Below are positions 1-13,120 of a stretch of DNA of 64,000 nucleotides, piece by piece. The notes beneath the pieces are model-generated. The model was not told the DNA's origin. It did not search any database and saw only the letters and a list, made by a program, of their open reading frames with translations. The position numbers and the translations under genes were made by a program. Location: NCBI GenBank assembly GCA_030867875.1, contig JAOWCC010001608.1:1-64000 (forward strand). Direction: 5' to 3'. This DNA is from Actinernus sp. WN-2022 (Eukaryota; Cnidaria; Anthozoa; Actiniaria; Actinernidae). Numbering within the stretch: position 1 is the first letter of the stretch; the number at the start of each line of letters is the position of its first letter.

Positions 1-1718
1 GCCCACGCGTTTATCAGTACTTCGTACTGTCAAGTGTCACCCTCGTTAAATAAAGTTTATTGTATTGGGGACAAAACGAAAATAAATCGTGACAACTTTT
101 GAGAAAACACACCACAGCTCAAACAGACTTCAGTCTAGACTTGCTCCAAGGCGAACTCGCTGAGTCACTGGGTAAGCAATTACTGGTCAAAAATCGAGCG
201 CGAGAACCGAAGCGAGAGGCGAGTTCGACTTGTTTCACTTGCAGGAAATTGAATCGGAGGATTATGTATTGGCGCGAAAACACGTTTCAGGGGCGGAGCT
301 TACGTTTAGCGCCTTTGACAAACTCTTTCTGAGTACAATCAAATTGTAAATACCACATCCACGGTCGACTGACTTGACACGTCAACATACAATGCCTGAA
401 GAATTGACGCTTTGTGATTGGGCAAATATTAGGACGTCATAAGCCACGCCTCCGGTTTGAAATTCAACCGGTAAATTTGGCGTGCTGCAAGTGGAAAAGT
501 CTTCGTGCGGGGGGCTAAGAAGGACTTTGAGAAAGTCTAACTTCAGTCGCACGATAGCCCCAAAACTACAAAATATATTCATCTAACACCTTGGCGTGAT
601 CAGTAAATGTATTTTCCGCTAGTATGACAAGTAACGAGTGTGTATTGTGCTGGTTCACGAGATCTGATACGCCCACTGGGGGCATTATTGTTATTGTTAC
701 CAAACGGTATAAGTAAGAATGCGTATACGCATTCTTCTTCTCTCTCACGCTAGCGGTTCCTATCAGTGCTGTAACAGTATACAGAGGAAATAGCACTTTA
801 GACGTAGTGCTGGATATATTACAGAAATTCAAAAGATTCCCTGAAGAAGCTCCTACTCCCTGTCTTCCGTAGATATCTGGTTTTCTAGAAGCTATCGCTA
901 TTAGCCTAATTCGACTCGATGAAAAGAAAATCCGTAAGTAATCAAAACCTCCTCAAAAAGTTGGCGAAAATGTCAAAGAGCTCGTTCACGAAAGTCAGGA
1001 GCTGTTAACGTTAGCAGATGACTATAGAACAAGGAGGACTGGTCGAGTGCGGAGTCCGACAGATTGGCGTCGAATCAGAGGGTGAGAAACAAATCAAGAA
1101 GGCCAGAAAGCTTCAAGCACCAAACGAAGACGACAACACTTAACAGCCAAAAGAGGGCGAGAAGAAAGCCAAGGGCAACATGCATGGATGCTGCTTACAA
1201 GCTTTCCGCGGTAAGAGTAAAAACTGATTCTCGTAGTTGAATCCGCAAACCGTGAATCCGTGAACTCTATACAGAACTCCGCTACCTCCCCATGCATACA
1301 ACGTTATAAGTAGTTGTGTACTGCAGATTGTTCTCTTACTTTTTCAGGTTCTGAAGGCAGTAATGGTGAACAAACCAAAGTTTCAGACGCAACAAACCGA
1401 GAGTTGGGCTAAGTATTGCAGAGCCACATGGTTAGGAAATACCCTGTTCTCAGTTACAACCGTCAACCGGGACATTTTACAACAAAGCTATAGAAAGCAA
1501 AGGACATTCAGCACCAATCAGCGAAGTTCTAGCACAGTAGAAGAATAGGTGAAACAGGCAGCCACTCCCGTAAATAATTTAAGTTGTAGAACTTAATGAA
1601 TGTTAAGTTATTTCAGATATTGATTAATATTATATGAGAGCAATTATTGAGGCAACAAATAAGTCTTGTGGAATACAATCAGATTGTAATTTGAGTTTTT
1701 AGCTATAGACGGAGCTCA
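1..1718. other. no recognisable gene
   Basis: Only short, unconserved reading frames are present on both strands. I see no domain, splice-bounded exon or clear inverted repeat here. The sequence is moderately AT-rich with scattered direct repeats. Confidence 0.5.
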
Positions 1719-2022
1719 GGGACCGGACATTATTTATGGCGGTAGGGGGGGGGGGGGGGGGGGGGGAAGGGGGCTACTAGATTTGCATTGTGGCTTGGCC
1801 AAAAAATTGTGACCCTGAAATTCTCTGGTCTCACATAATGATAATGACGCTCCCCTTAGATAAGCCTATAAATATATATAACCTTTAAAAGAGGAGCATA
1901 TAAAAATGTGACCCCCTAAATGGGAACATAAAAAATCGTGACCCCCCCTACAACTCTAGTAACCCCCCCCCCCCCCCCCCCCCCCTTCCCCCACCCCAAC
2001 CGCTAAATAATGCCCGGTCTCT
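1719..2022. mobile_element. MITE with poly-G / poly-C arms
   Basis: The ends form an inverted repeat: GGGACCGGACATTATTTA on the left against GAGACCGGGCATTATTTA read from the right. Just inside lies a run of more than 20 G (about 1745-1767) and, on the opposite side, a matching run of C (about 1962-1985), so the whole unit can fold into a hairpin. The middle carries repeated 'gtgacccc' phrases. A target duplication could not be read with confidence, so the superfamily is unassigned. Confidence 0.6.
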
Positions 2023-3829
2023 TATTACGATCATGTCGAATCAGGATGTATTATCCAAATACAGGTTTGACTGTAACCGCCGCTAATAGTCCTATCCCGG
2101 TGATCGATAGTGTTTTGTATAGACCGTTGGTAAGAACTTAGAGATCTATTCTAGATCTGAATTTACCAATATGGCTCGTCGATGAAGCGGCCAACTGCAC
2201 CGGATGTAATGCAAAGAATAGAATAAAAGTGAAGTCAGTAAAGGTGGCATACCTCGTATAGAAATGAAAAGAGATGGAGGTAGCATGCGACACTGATCGG
2301 TAGCATACCTTGTTAAGAACTGAAATTAAAAGAGATTTAGAGTCCGGTAGCATAGCTTGCAAAGAACTGGAGGTAACATGCGCGGCACTGGGCGGCAGGA
2401 CACTTTAAAGAAATTGGAAGGCTAAAATAGCGAGTGCCACTGGCTGTAAATACCGAAACCTGTTGGAGACTAGAATAATTGTAGTGGAAGTAAATGGCAC
2501 TGGCTAGCTTACCGATATCGGCAATTAAGGGATAATGAGTTTTCGTAATACGTGGTTTACAAGATAAAAGATTTATCAGCCCTTATGCTGTAATTATTTA
2601 ACTCGACATTGACTTAATTGTTGTGGTTTTTGGATCTTACAGTTTCTATACAAACCACTTATTGATAAATTCACTCGCACCGGAAAATTCATCCCTGTAG
2701 TGTTTTACTTATTTAATGGACTAGCTTACCGGTGTAAATTATTCAGTGCCAATTATTTCCAGTTATTTTACCATGTTATATTATACCTTCGTAATGCACT
2801 CTTAATATTTCTATTGAATTGTCCAAATAAAACGTAGGTTTAGTGCTTTTCACCTCCACTGAAGCTTTGCTGCAGCATGGGTTGGAGTACACGTTCCATA
2901 ATTTTTTTCCAATGTTTTTTCCCCATGGTTTTCGTGTCTGGCTCAGCAATAAGGTACATCGTTTGTTTGGTACACCGTTTTGATATATATGTTTGTCATA
3001 TTCTAGTATACCAGTATTTTTATTAGATAAAATTGGGTGATATGAAGCAAATCTAAGATGGATATCTACTGGGGAGAATTATATTATAATACCTTCCAGC
3101 ATGTAAGATACACCAAGGCAGCATTTATAGATCAATATAATCTTGGCAAGGGGGCACTTCACAGTCTTACTTAAATGTTATAACTATTATTAAGAACACA
3201 AGGAGAAATAAACTGCAATGGATCCGGTGAAATCGTATAAATAGTACGAAGTTTGGGTTCCCTGTGGTGAATGGGCGTGGGTCACGTGATACATTCTTGT
3301 AGAGTTGCTTTGCATGTCTCGAGTTTCTCCTCCCTCTGGCTTTGGAATTGCTTTCTTCATCTCGAATACTATTTCCTTCTATACGAAGGTAAGCTGAAGC
3401 TTGTTCCTTTGATAATTTATATCTGTCGTTTGTTTTGAAGCTTAACTTCTGGTTTCAGCTAACTCGAGTTTGTTGGCGCTGAGTCTCAAATATCACATGG
3501 CGGGGAAGGCGGGCTTTTCGGTGGTTTGGCTCGGCAAGCAAGAAAAAACAACTTGTAACATTGGAAGAGGGCCTTGACAAAGAAAAAGGGACCGAGAAAT
3601 GTGCAGATTAAACGTTCTCGAAAACGTTTGAGTGTTCTACAAGTCAATGGCTTTGTTTGCGCCTCTATCGTCGGTATGTACATGTAATGATGTATGCTGA
3701 CTATGTTTGTATACATAAACTAATGTCATCCTCTGTTTTACCCATTTCAACTTTCCGCCCTCCACTCAAAAGATCACTTGAAAACTGGACCTTCAACCAC
3801 TTCCAGCTGGGACTCAGCTGTTTTTCTTA
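2023..3829. other. no recognisable gene; degenerate repeats near 2170-2400
   Basis: Around 2170-2400 a loose unit containing 'ggtagcat' and 'aagaactg' recurs at irregular spacing, suggesting a decayed tandem repeat. The remainder up to 3829 shows no coding signature that I can support. Confidence 0.35.
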
Positions 3830-4289
3830 TGCACCTATCAGCGGCTTCCCCGAGGGGTCGACCGCCGGGCTAACCACGGAGATATGTGGGGGAATGCAGG
3901 AGAATTGAATGCAAACATTGCCCCTGGGGTCGGGTAAATGCTCAACTTTGTTTTAGGGTTGGAAAACTGGGGTGGGGGATTTGTTCAAATTGTTTTTGTC
4001 ATTAAACTAACCACGGAGATTGTTTTTCCTCCTTTAATACAAGAGTTAAAGCGTGAGATTTCGATGCCAAGTATTCTTGAAGTTTGGCATTTAAATGAAA
4101 TCATTACAGATAAGGCATAATAACTTTGTTATGTTTAGGTCATGTAGGTCATGTAAGACCTAACCAGGGGACTTTGAAAGGGATGATTCCCCTACCCCTG
4201 GGGGAAATCGTCAAGATTGTTTGTGTCTTTTTACAATTCCCCTGGTCAGCCTGGGGGTCGACCCCTCGGGGAAGCCGCTGATAGGTGCA
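3830..4289. mobile_element. Harbinger-like MITE with TTA target duplication
   Basis: The two ends are an inverted repeat of about 33 bp: TGCACCTATCAGCGGCTTCC at the left and its complement at the right. Both borders are flanked by TTA (3827-3829 and 4290-4292). A 3-bp TTA duplication is typical of PIF/Harbinger transposons. The interior is 460 bp with no transposase, so it is non-autonomous. Family assignment rests only on the duplication length and sequence. Confidence 0.7.
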
Positions 4290-4292
4290 TTA

Positions 4293-6004
4293 CTACTGTA
4301 CTGTACATATGCATGTCTAACTGACGAGCCACCAGGCCACACCAGATTCTTGAGACTATTGAGAACATTTTAGAATAAGAAAACTCAATGTGATTTTCCT
4401 ATCACCTGATGCATGCAAGTCTTTGAACTATCTTAATTCCCCCTTGTCATCAAGAGTGGTCGCCATCTTGGGTCCATTTTTATGAATTTTTGGGCCCAGC
4501 TGGGCGAAGTAATCACTTATCTAGTGACTCAGCGAGTTTGACTTGAGAAATTCTGCTAGGCCTTCTGGTTGACAGTTGGTGCCGTCACAACCATTACAAA
4601 CCACAGGGATCCCATTAACCCACACAGACAAAATATAGGGACTAGGCTGATACATCACTATATTCACATGAAGAGTACCTGGAGGTGAATATAACATACA
4701 AGGCATTTACCAAAATAACCACTCGCATATTTACCTATGTTTCTTGCAAAGAAATAAATAATATGAAATCCACCAAAGAAGCAACTAATAAGTATGGCCT
4801 AACTTGAAGCTTTTTACTCGCATATCCCTCGGTTGTTTAGATACAAGATCCATCCATCCTTTGACAACCACTTTTAACTACATCATACATGTAAGAAGTA
4901 ACATTCGGTAAAAAGGTGAAACAAAAAATGTATTTTTGTCAAGTCGTCTTTATGCGCAGAAGCAAAATTTGCATATACATGTAAGAGTACATGTCAATAA
5001 ATATATTATGGCATTGTAAATTGGGTAATTTACTTCTGGTAAAGAGTAAAGGATTTTACAGATAAAAAACACACCAAGGTATAATAACAGATCATCCATC
5101 TAGAGGGAAATACATTAATATCACTGCCACTTCTCCTATGGGAAAGTTTGTCTTGAAATGAACAAACCAAATGTCTGTAGTCTTCCATACCAACACAAGA
5201 AAATGCTTACTGCCGTTTTAGTTTTCAGGTGCACTGGATCTTTATGTATGTTCAATAAGTTTAAAGGGCAGGGGAAGATATTATTACATGTATCGACAAC
5301 TGCAAGATAAATGATCTATTTTGTTTCTTCCTGTGATTGGCACAAGCTATTGTTTTGTTATTTCAAATAAATACATTAGGCGAATGGAGCTGTGGGTGAA
5401 TTGACTTGGGGCGAAGCGAGTAAGGGCAAAATGACTGGTATTCATTACATGAGAATCAACTTTGCCGAGTATTAGCTTAGCGCAAGGAGTCTTGGAAAGT
5501 TCATTTAGAAGCATTTTTCCTTATGTGGTCAATGACTTTTATTGCATGTTATGGCTTCTAAAGGCGTTGTGCATTTGTCAAGAGCCTCAGTGACCTGACG
5601 CTAGTCCCGTGCGGGCGATGCTATCCGGAATAACCTTCAGGTGGCCAATATATCGTCTACATTTCCCTGCTATGACGGTGTCCCAGAATCAGTGGATACC
5701 GACCAGTAGCTCCTTGTTCATCGGCTTGACAACGTGGCAGATAAAGCTCTTCAGTTCCACAGCATCTCAATGTGATTGGGACGTGGGCTCTGGGTGGGGC
5801 TGGGCCAGAACTGGATCTAGTTCTCACAGCCAATAGAAAAGCTAACCAAACACAAAACCAAAGCAGTCCCTTATTATTTTCAACACTCAGCCGAAAACCG
5901 CTCTATGCGAAAGTGCATGGTAAACAAACTGTTGCCGTGGTACACAAAGTGATGACGGAGAAAGCTGTTACACTGAATTATTTGAATTATTCTAGTTCAC
6001 AAAA
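4293..6004. other. no recognisable gene
   Basis: AT-rich DNA with several copies of TACATGTA-type palindromes. No reading frame in this stretch shows a domain or splice structure that I recognise. Confidence 0.45.
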
Positions 6005-6341
6005 TAACTTCAAAGATACATGTATATTGTTTGAAAGCTTTCAGTTTACAGTTTAACATTTAAAATAAGTTTACATTGCGTTTTTGACAAGAGCTACGAA
6101 AATCAAAGAAAACTGCAGCGCTTTGACAACTTGAGTTGTTATGATGCCGAAAGCGTGACTTGATAATTTTTCGCTTCACAAATTATTTCACTCTATTTCA
6201 AAGATATAGCATTTGAAAGCTTTGAATTTACAGATTAACGTAAAGTTTGTGTTTTTGAGGAGCTATGAAAATCAAAGAAAACTTCAGTGCTTCAACAACC
6301 CGAGTTATTACGCCGAAAGCGTGACAATATAATTTTTCATG
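6005..6341. repeat. two diverged tandem copies of a ~185-bp unit
   Basis: Copy one (about 6005-6180) and copy two (about 6193-6341) share phrases in the same order: 'caaagata', 'tttgaaagcttt', 'aaaatcaaagaaaact' and 'gccgaaagcgtgac'. The second is shortened by small deletions. This is a local duplication rather than a multi-copy satellite; function unknown. Confidence 0.6.
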
Positions 6342-7640
6342 GACATTTAGTATAGAGACCTAGAGATTGCTATTTCGTTGTCACGTATTACTGTGCTGTA
6401 GTTTCCACACAGCTTTAGCCTGTTCTGAACTCTTGGTTCATTTGGTTTTGTGTTTCTTGTAGTCTACAACACATTAATTTGCGTGATGGCGTGATGGCTT
6501 GATTTCATAGCTTGAAGAAGTGTTGATTGACGAAGTCATGACTAGCGAGATGAACGTCAAGAGTTGTCCCGCGATCAACTGCGAACATAGAAACTCATCG
6601 TGATCATTGTGCAAAATTTTCTCGAGCAATTTTTGCCAATTTGCCCGCGAAAAATGTACATACATGTATGTTTATGGGCGGTACTGTATCTCTAATTACA
6701 TCAGTGAATGTGCCATGTTTAGCAGTAAAACCGAACTTAAAAGCATGTTTGCAAAAGCGATCAATACAGCTAAGGTATTTATCTTTGTATGCGCTAGATC
6801 TACTTCAATGGCGTAAAAAAAATAGTGACATAATTAGACTATCAAAAAGTGCAGTAAGTTGATCTTTGGGTTAACCATAATATTTACATACTCTAATGAT
6901 GTATAAGCGACTGTTAGCTTTATGCAAGAGGTAGTCTATTTGAAGATCCCAGTTACATAGATTTTCTTGAAGAGTAACTCCTAATAGCTTAATTATTTAG
7001 TCAGCTTTTGCGCTCTATTCCAGCAACAGGATCAGGGAGAGATTTAGTTGTTTTGCCTCTTACCACCATCTCCCAAGTCTTAGTAAAATTTAATGTCATT
7101 TGATTAATTAAGGACCAATCCTTAATATTATTAACTTCTATAATATGCTTGATACAATCCAAACAGAAACACAAACCCTTAACCCTTTATAGCCCAAGGT
7201 TTTAATTTTTTTTTTGCTATTTCTACACTGAATTGAACCCTACTCCCCCCTAAAAAAACTGTAGTCATTGTTATCATGGAATTTTTAACTGACCTACATT
7301 GTATAATATTGGGGGCTCAAAGTTCTCAATCTGCCATTTTGAATGCATTGTCGTTGTATTACTACGAAGTTGGCAGGAAGTTTGTGATGGGTATGAGGTC
7401 TATGAACCAATTAGAAACAAGAACTCGTAGGTGTGCCTTTTCCTGATGCTCGTAGCAGTTTCCTGGGCCATTCCACAGTATTTGGGACATGGAACTCTGA
7501 ATTCTTAATTACTGAAAACTTTCAAGATCATTGCATTTTGCCATTATTGAATAACTAAAGTATACTAAAATATGACTTTGAAATGTCGGCACACTCTTAT
7601 CTTGTCATAAATTATCATAATTAACTGAAATACAAAATTG
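6342..7640. other. no recognisable gene
   Basis: Several short reading frames overlap around 6470-6860 but none has recognisable protein similarity. The rest is AT-rich DNA. Confidence 0.4.
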
Positions 7641-8892
7641 CCTGTCACGGAGGGGAAAACCGCAAAAAACCTATGAGCTACTTGCTTTATGTCAAAAATA
7701 AATATAAAAATATCAGGACACAGTTCTTCACACACACTAATAGAGAAACAAAAAAATATTTCAGTTGCTGTTAAGGGGGTGTTGCTATACAATGGATTTC
7801 TCTTGTAATGGACAATGAATGTATGAATTGGCAGTGGAAAGGGAAATATTTTCCTATGTGGACGAGAGGGCCTGGGAGCCAGTATTATGGTAATTAGGGT
7901 TATATAACTGTCGAGGGACAAAGTCAGTTTCATTGTGGTTCTGGCTCATGAACAGTGACAATTAAATTTATGATAATTACTTATGATTAACTGCCAGGCA
8001 AGTCAAGGTTATATACATGTATATTCAAGCATATTAATTCATTTCATGTGTATTACACATCAGTTTTTACATTATATATATACATATATATATATTACTT
8101 TATATACTTTACATGTATATTGGATGTTCTGGGCTTAGTCCCTTACATACATGTAGGTACTTCAAGTAAGTACTTAAATCAAGTGTGTAATAATTATTAT
8201 TTATAAGATGGTGGCAATAATAATAATTATTGGAGGTTGTGGGCCTGGACCCGTCACCGCAAAATGTTGCTGTGGTATATTATTCAGGGACTCAAGGGAA
8301 TAATAGGAATGTAACTTTCCCCTCCATGACAAAATTAGGTATAAAAGTTTTGATATTTCCAAAACAGTCAAAACAAATTCACAATATTTTATAAACTTCT
8401 GAGTTCAAGTTCAATACAACTATATGAATGAAATAAAATTCTGAACTGCAAGTTTTCTTTGTTCTATTTCAATAATAAGTGTCATGGAGGGGAATTAAAA
8501 CTTAAAAAGCTGTTTAAATTACTTAGAAATTGCATAAAATGTATCATTTTCATACATTCAACACAATATGTTTGTACCCAAATCAGATAAATGTAACCTG
8601 AGCATGCTCATAGCAGCAATGCATTGTGGGCAAAAGTTCATTTGAGCATGCTCATAGCAGCAATGCATTATGGGCAACCTTTGCCATGTGCTCCATGTAA
8701 ATGTCACTAGTAATAAGTTTGATTGCTCATAGATTGACATTTACAGCCTTGTTTATGTTCCCAGGATGATTACATATTGTTATATAAGTTAAATAAATAT
8801 TCCAGTGGGATTAATTAAGACAAAATTGGTATGGTATTGTTATGCCAGGACAAAACTTTCCCCTCCGTGACTTCCCCTCCATGACACTGGTC
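7641..8892. repeat. cluster of TGTCAYGGAGGGGAA motifs in both orientations
   Basis: The motif TGTCAYGGAGGGGAA or its complement occurs five times: near 7644 and 8479 in one orientation; near 8320, 8866 and 8878 in the other. The outermost copies face each other as inverted ends of a unit of about 1.25 kb. The 8320 and 8479 copies form a nested inverted pair. This looks like the terminal and subterminal repeats of a non-autonomous DNA transposon, but no target duplication was found. The reading frame inside (7565-7933, minus) has no known similarity. Confidence 0.4.
8600..8680. repeat. 44-bp tandem duplication
   Basis: The phrase GAGCATGCTCATAGCAGCAA followed by 'tgcattRtgggcaa' occurs twice back to back (8600 and 8644). 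The unit begins with the palindrome GAGCATGCTC. Confidence 0.75.
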
Positions 8893-8975
8893 CTTTTGAC
8901 TTACCTCCTACATGTAGCTGGAGAAGTTAGAGAAATATTTAATGTCATTTGTTAGTTGATGAACTAAATGTTTAA

Positions 8976-9265
8976 AGTGCCTCTTACCCTTCTTGACATT
9001 TTTCTATGTATGAACCTGTGAAAGGTTTTGAGTACTTCTGTTAAATTTTTGGTTTACAGATAATACTCTATGTTCTACATTTGTTTGAAATGATGAAAAA
9101 CTGACCTTTCCTGACCCAGGACAGCGTAAGTAAAAGCCTGGGTCGATTTCCCAGGGTGACGGGAACATAGAATATTGTCAGTTAACCAATAATTTCTTTG
9201 CAGAAGTACTCAAAACCTTTCACAGGTTCATAAGTAGAAAAATGTCAAGAAGGGTTAGAGGCACT
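8976..9265. mobile_element. TTAA-flanked MITE, family A (short copy)
   Basis: The inverted ends begin AGTGCCTCTTACCC and are flanked on both sides by TTAA (8972-8975, 9266-9269). Nearly all of the 290 bp is two long arms, with 'gagtacttctg' and 'tatgttct' in both. It shares its arms with the element at 35767-36326. TTAA duplication points to piggyBac or Kolobok transposases. Confidence 0.75.
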
Positions 9266-9539
9266 TTAACCCTTTCCCTACTGGACATGTTTGGCTCAGT
9301 TGGTGAAATCCTGAGTGCTAACTCAACCCTCCCCCCTCAGTTCAAGTTTGGCCAGCCCGGGTCAGTTAAATACTGCTGACTTTTTAAGCCGAGGGCTCAA
9401 ACTTTTCCCACAATGCCATTTGGGAGAATTCTGTTCACTCGTTGACGGTAGGTATGGCTGCTTCGGTAGGGTTTCTAATGAAATGAGCTCTAATTTTGGA
9501 TAAATATGCCACTGTCAGAGAGCTTGAAGACATCATTAA

Positions 9540-11045
9540 GGTTACCGGATACCTTCAAAACGAAAAAGATGGGAAAATATTTTTTACGCACAGAAATGTA
9601 GTTTTAGTAGTAGTGTCTCATATACCAAAAACTCCGTTCAAAAAAAATATATATTGACGGAGAAATACCAAAAGGAAGTTTTTAACCGGAAGTGAAAGTT
9701 CTTTTTGATTGACAGCAGATCAATAAACACATGACAAGTACTCACTCGCCCGTAACGACCGTGAGGGGAATAGCACATATTAAATTCATTTCATATACCA
9801 ATGTTTACGTTTATTGAGAAACGTTTTTCCACACACGATTCCACTATTCCATCGGTTGTTGGCCTTATATCTTACAAAAAGCAAGCAGGATGCCCTTAGC
9901 TTGAAAAACAAAGAAAAATGAAAAGCAAAACGAGGCCAAACAATGCATACGACTATAAAGCCAAATACGAGTCCTCGCAAAACCCGACAAGCGTTCGTAT
10001 TTTCACTTTCAGACGGAGTGCCGAGTGGTCCACATCTGAACATATAAAAGGGAATAAAAGAAGAATTGATAAGAGTCAGCCGAGAGAATATTTGTTTCCA
10101 AGAAAGCTTAGATGGAAACGTAGTCTGACGGTGACCCTGAATCGGTTGAACCACGATCTCGCCGTGGTGTTTCAGACGCCTGCAAATCGCTGACTCTACT
10201 AACTATGCTGGCATTCAAGGCGTCCCTATAGGTGTTCACCTTGGCTTTGCCCCTCGAGGTCTTTTTGTCTTTCCCATTTTTCTAGCCTGGGAAACCAGCC
10301 GACTCTTATCGCTACCATTTTTCAAGTCACACAAAAAAGAACAAACATTTTCTCGATGCGGCGCGTAGCTTTGATCGGAAATCAACATTGGCGGGAAATC
10401 TTGACAGATAGTTGAACTGTGATGAGAAATGATTGGCCAAGAGCTCGCTAATTGTTGGAGAGGCGGGGCTTCAGATTCACGCACGACAGACGGGTATATT
10501 TTTTGAAGTGCTATTTTCTTGCTTTCGATTTTCAATCAAAATAGAGTTTTAAAAAAGTTCCCACTCAAGAGAAATTTATTCGATTTGTGCGAAATTTTCA
10601 CAAAATGTCAATTGATATCGCAGCTGCAAAACCGTGTCGGGGAATTGGGAAATTCTAAAAATAGAGCTCTTGACGACGTTTCCCGAATATCTACTCGGAT
10701 TATTTTTCGCCTTTTCACGGAAAGCATGATAACTTTTGAACTAAATCGAATTTTGAAATTCCCCAACACGGTTTTGTAATACGATTCCTCTGAAATACAA
10801 CAAAGCAAACAGATTTTTCAACTTTAAAATATTTACGGAGTCGGAGCTTCTGAAAGCCATCTCACTAGATCGGAGAAACGGGATGGCGGAAAATTCGAGA
10901 TTTTCAAAGAACTCAAAACTTTTTATGTATTCGTGTAGCCAATTTTATAAGCTTTAAAATGATACATGGATGATTTATCTACGATGTTTCCTCGAGGCGC
11001 TACATAATTTAGACTGGAAACGCACCCTGAAGGTATCCGGTAACC
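9540..11045. mobile_element. 1.5-kb TTAA-flanked non-autonomous element
   Basis: The ends GGTTACCGGATACCTTCA and TGAAGGTATCCGGTAACC form an inverted repeat, and each is bordered by TTAA (9536-9539, 11046-11049). A second internal inverted pair containing 'caaaaccgtgt' plus 'ggggaatt' lies near 10625 and 10765. No transposase is visible in its reading frames. TTAA duplications are made by piggyBac and Kolobok transposases; which one is unknown. Confidence 0.65.
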
Positions 11046-11049
11046 TTAA

Positions 11050-13112
11050 GTCTGAGGATGGCTGAAAAGTACTTGGTTTGCTTCTAGTAGGCTTTGCGAG
11101 GGGATTTCACAGGGTTTTTCCGTTGTGTTTGTGCTTTCAGATACCGGAAAAAATTCTTCACTGAAATCCTTGGAATCCTGCAGTTGGCAGTCTTTTACCC
11201 CTGCTCAACCTATTAGGATGTGTTTTTGTCACTTTAAAGCAACGGCTTGAGTCCAAATCACCGCTCTTGGTTGTAGGGGTAAAAGACTTATAAAAAAACC
11301 CTACCAGAGTCCCAGAGGGGGGAACCCCTTGTGGAATTTTTGTCCATTACCCAGCATGCAATTGGAGGTGGGAGCAGGTAAATGTGGTCGAGTGAAATGC
11401 AGTGTAAACATCGGCGTGGATCAGAGTCGTTTGGTGCATTTTGTGCAAACAAACCTGCTGGTTGGAAAGATTAAAAATGGTACTGTAACGACTGAGTGGT
11501 GATTTTGTATTTGCTTTTGATTTCAAGTGCGAATGGGAAGGTTTTTTTGAGCCGATTTTCAGCTCCTCAAAATTCGCGAAAATCGAAGAAACGAACAACG
11601 ATGTCCAAAACAAATGCGTTTTTCTCCAAAGTGGGAGAGTCAAGCGATCCCTGTTATAGCTCTGACTTTGAAGTCATTCATTCCTTGAAATAATATCACA
11701 ACATCGTATTTCCAGCATGTCTAGGTTTGATGCAATAATTTTCTCCAGGTACATGCTTCATATTGGGCGGTTACGGGCGGCACAGGAGGGAAAGGGTTAA
11801 GAAACCACGAGATGACACGGCATACAACAATAGCCTTAATTTCAAAATACAATAACTACACGTGAAAATACAGACAGTTGCGTACTTTCAACCGTTGTCT
11901 GCAAAAACACAATGTGAAAACCATACGCTTTACATTCCATAGAGAACGTGAACGCCAAAAGGTAAATGTCTTTTGTTCTGCATGAAGGGAACTTTATGCT
12001 TAATATCATATTTTTAGAAAATAAATTTGGATGTGAAAAATAATTAAAGGCCTATAAAAGAAAAAGGAAAAAAGAAATTTCGGGAGAAAACACTTTTCTG
12101 TGTCCCGTTGTCACTGCCGTCGCCGTCCTGGTTTCTTCAAGTCCCTATTGTCTGTACATGTACACTTCAGTTTATATGTACTATACAGTTACCAGAGGTT
12201 TTCCCTTCTCTCTCCTAATACATTGTTGTCTTACATCAATGTTACCTGGTGCTCCTTGCAACCTATCAGATCAAAATGTTGCATAAATCACATACATTTG
12301 TAATGGCTGCCTGATGGCCGTTTCTCCCAAGCATCTTTCTCCTGTTTTGAAACAGGGTAGCTAACATGAGTTTTTGTATTCTGTGCCATTATTTTATACA
12401 ATTGAAGAATTTTGTTAGTGTATTGTCAAGGTTTTCAGCCTAATACAGCTAAAAAAAACTAGGCTAAAGCCCATTCTTTTTACAGTGTTCCTTATTAGGT
12501 TCTTGAAATTCTTAAAGCTGAATTTGTGGAAATCTCTATTTTCCCCAAAAAATCAGAGCAATGCAAAAACTAATATTGTATTTAAATGTTCTGAATTTTC
12601 ACATGAAACTAATTTGGGATATAAAAAAGTAGTAAATCATTGGTAAATTTACATGTACAATGTACATTGTAGGTTCCAGATGAACACCAATCTTCATACT
12701 GTGTTTAATGTTAAGTTGATGATTCAATTACATTTACTTTTCAGAAAGTGAGTTTGGTACAAGTGGTGTGCAGGATACCAAAATTATCATTTTGCAAGAT
12801 TAGGTATGTGGCCTACATATACATGTAAGTCAAAGAGCTGTGTTTTTAGTTTTTGTTAGGACTTTGTTTAATTCATGTTCCCATAATGTTTTAGCTAAGT
12901 CTGTTTGTGGCTCTTTTGGGTGGTTTTTCACTTATTCCGATTGGGCTGCCTGTGGCACATGGACAAAATGGGATGAGGAGAAAAGGAAAGGGGAGAGTTC
13001 GTCGGAATACTTAAACATGAGCCTCTGGCTTGGGAGACCTGGTAACGGCTTCCTGTATCTTCGACGTAAAATAAACAATTTTTATTATTATTAGAGAAGG
13101 GAAGTAGAGCCT
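11050..13112. other. no recognisable gene; possible retroposon tail at the end
   Basis: No convincing coding sequence. The segment about 12840-13093 ends in 'ataaacaatttttattattatta', which resembles the simple-repeat tail of a LINE or SINE inserted on the plus strand, but no body could be recognised. Confidence 0.35.
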
Positions 13113-13120
13113 GCATGGAA

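Noticed and set aside
7565..7933. 122-residue minus-strand frame as a gene
   Set aside because: No recognisable domain, splice sites or coding composition; probably chance in AT-rich repeat DNA.
9288..9372. tRNA-like text 'tggctcagttggt' followed by 'agttcaagtttgg'
   Set aside because: The B-box is degenerate and no acceptor or anticodon stem can be drawn; a decayed SINE head is possible but not supportable.
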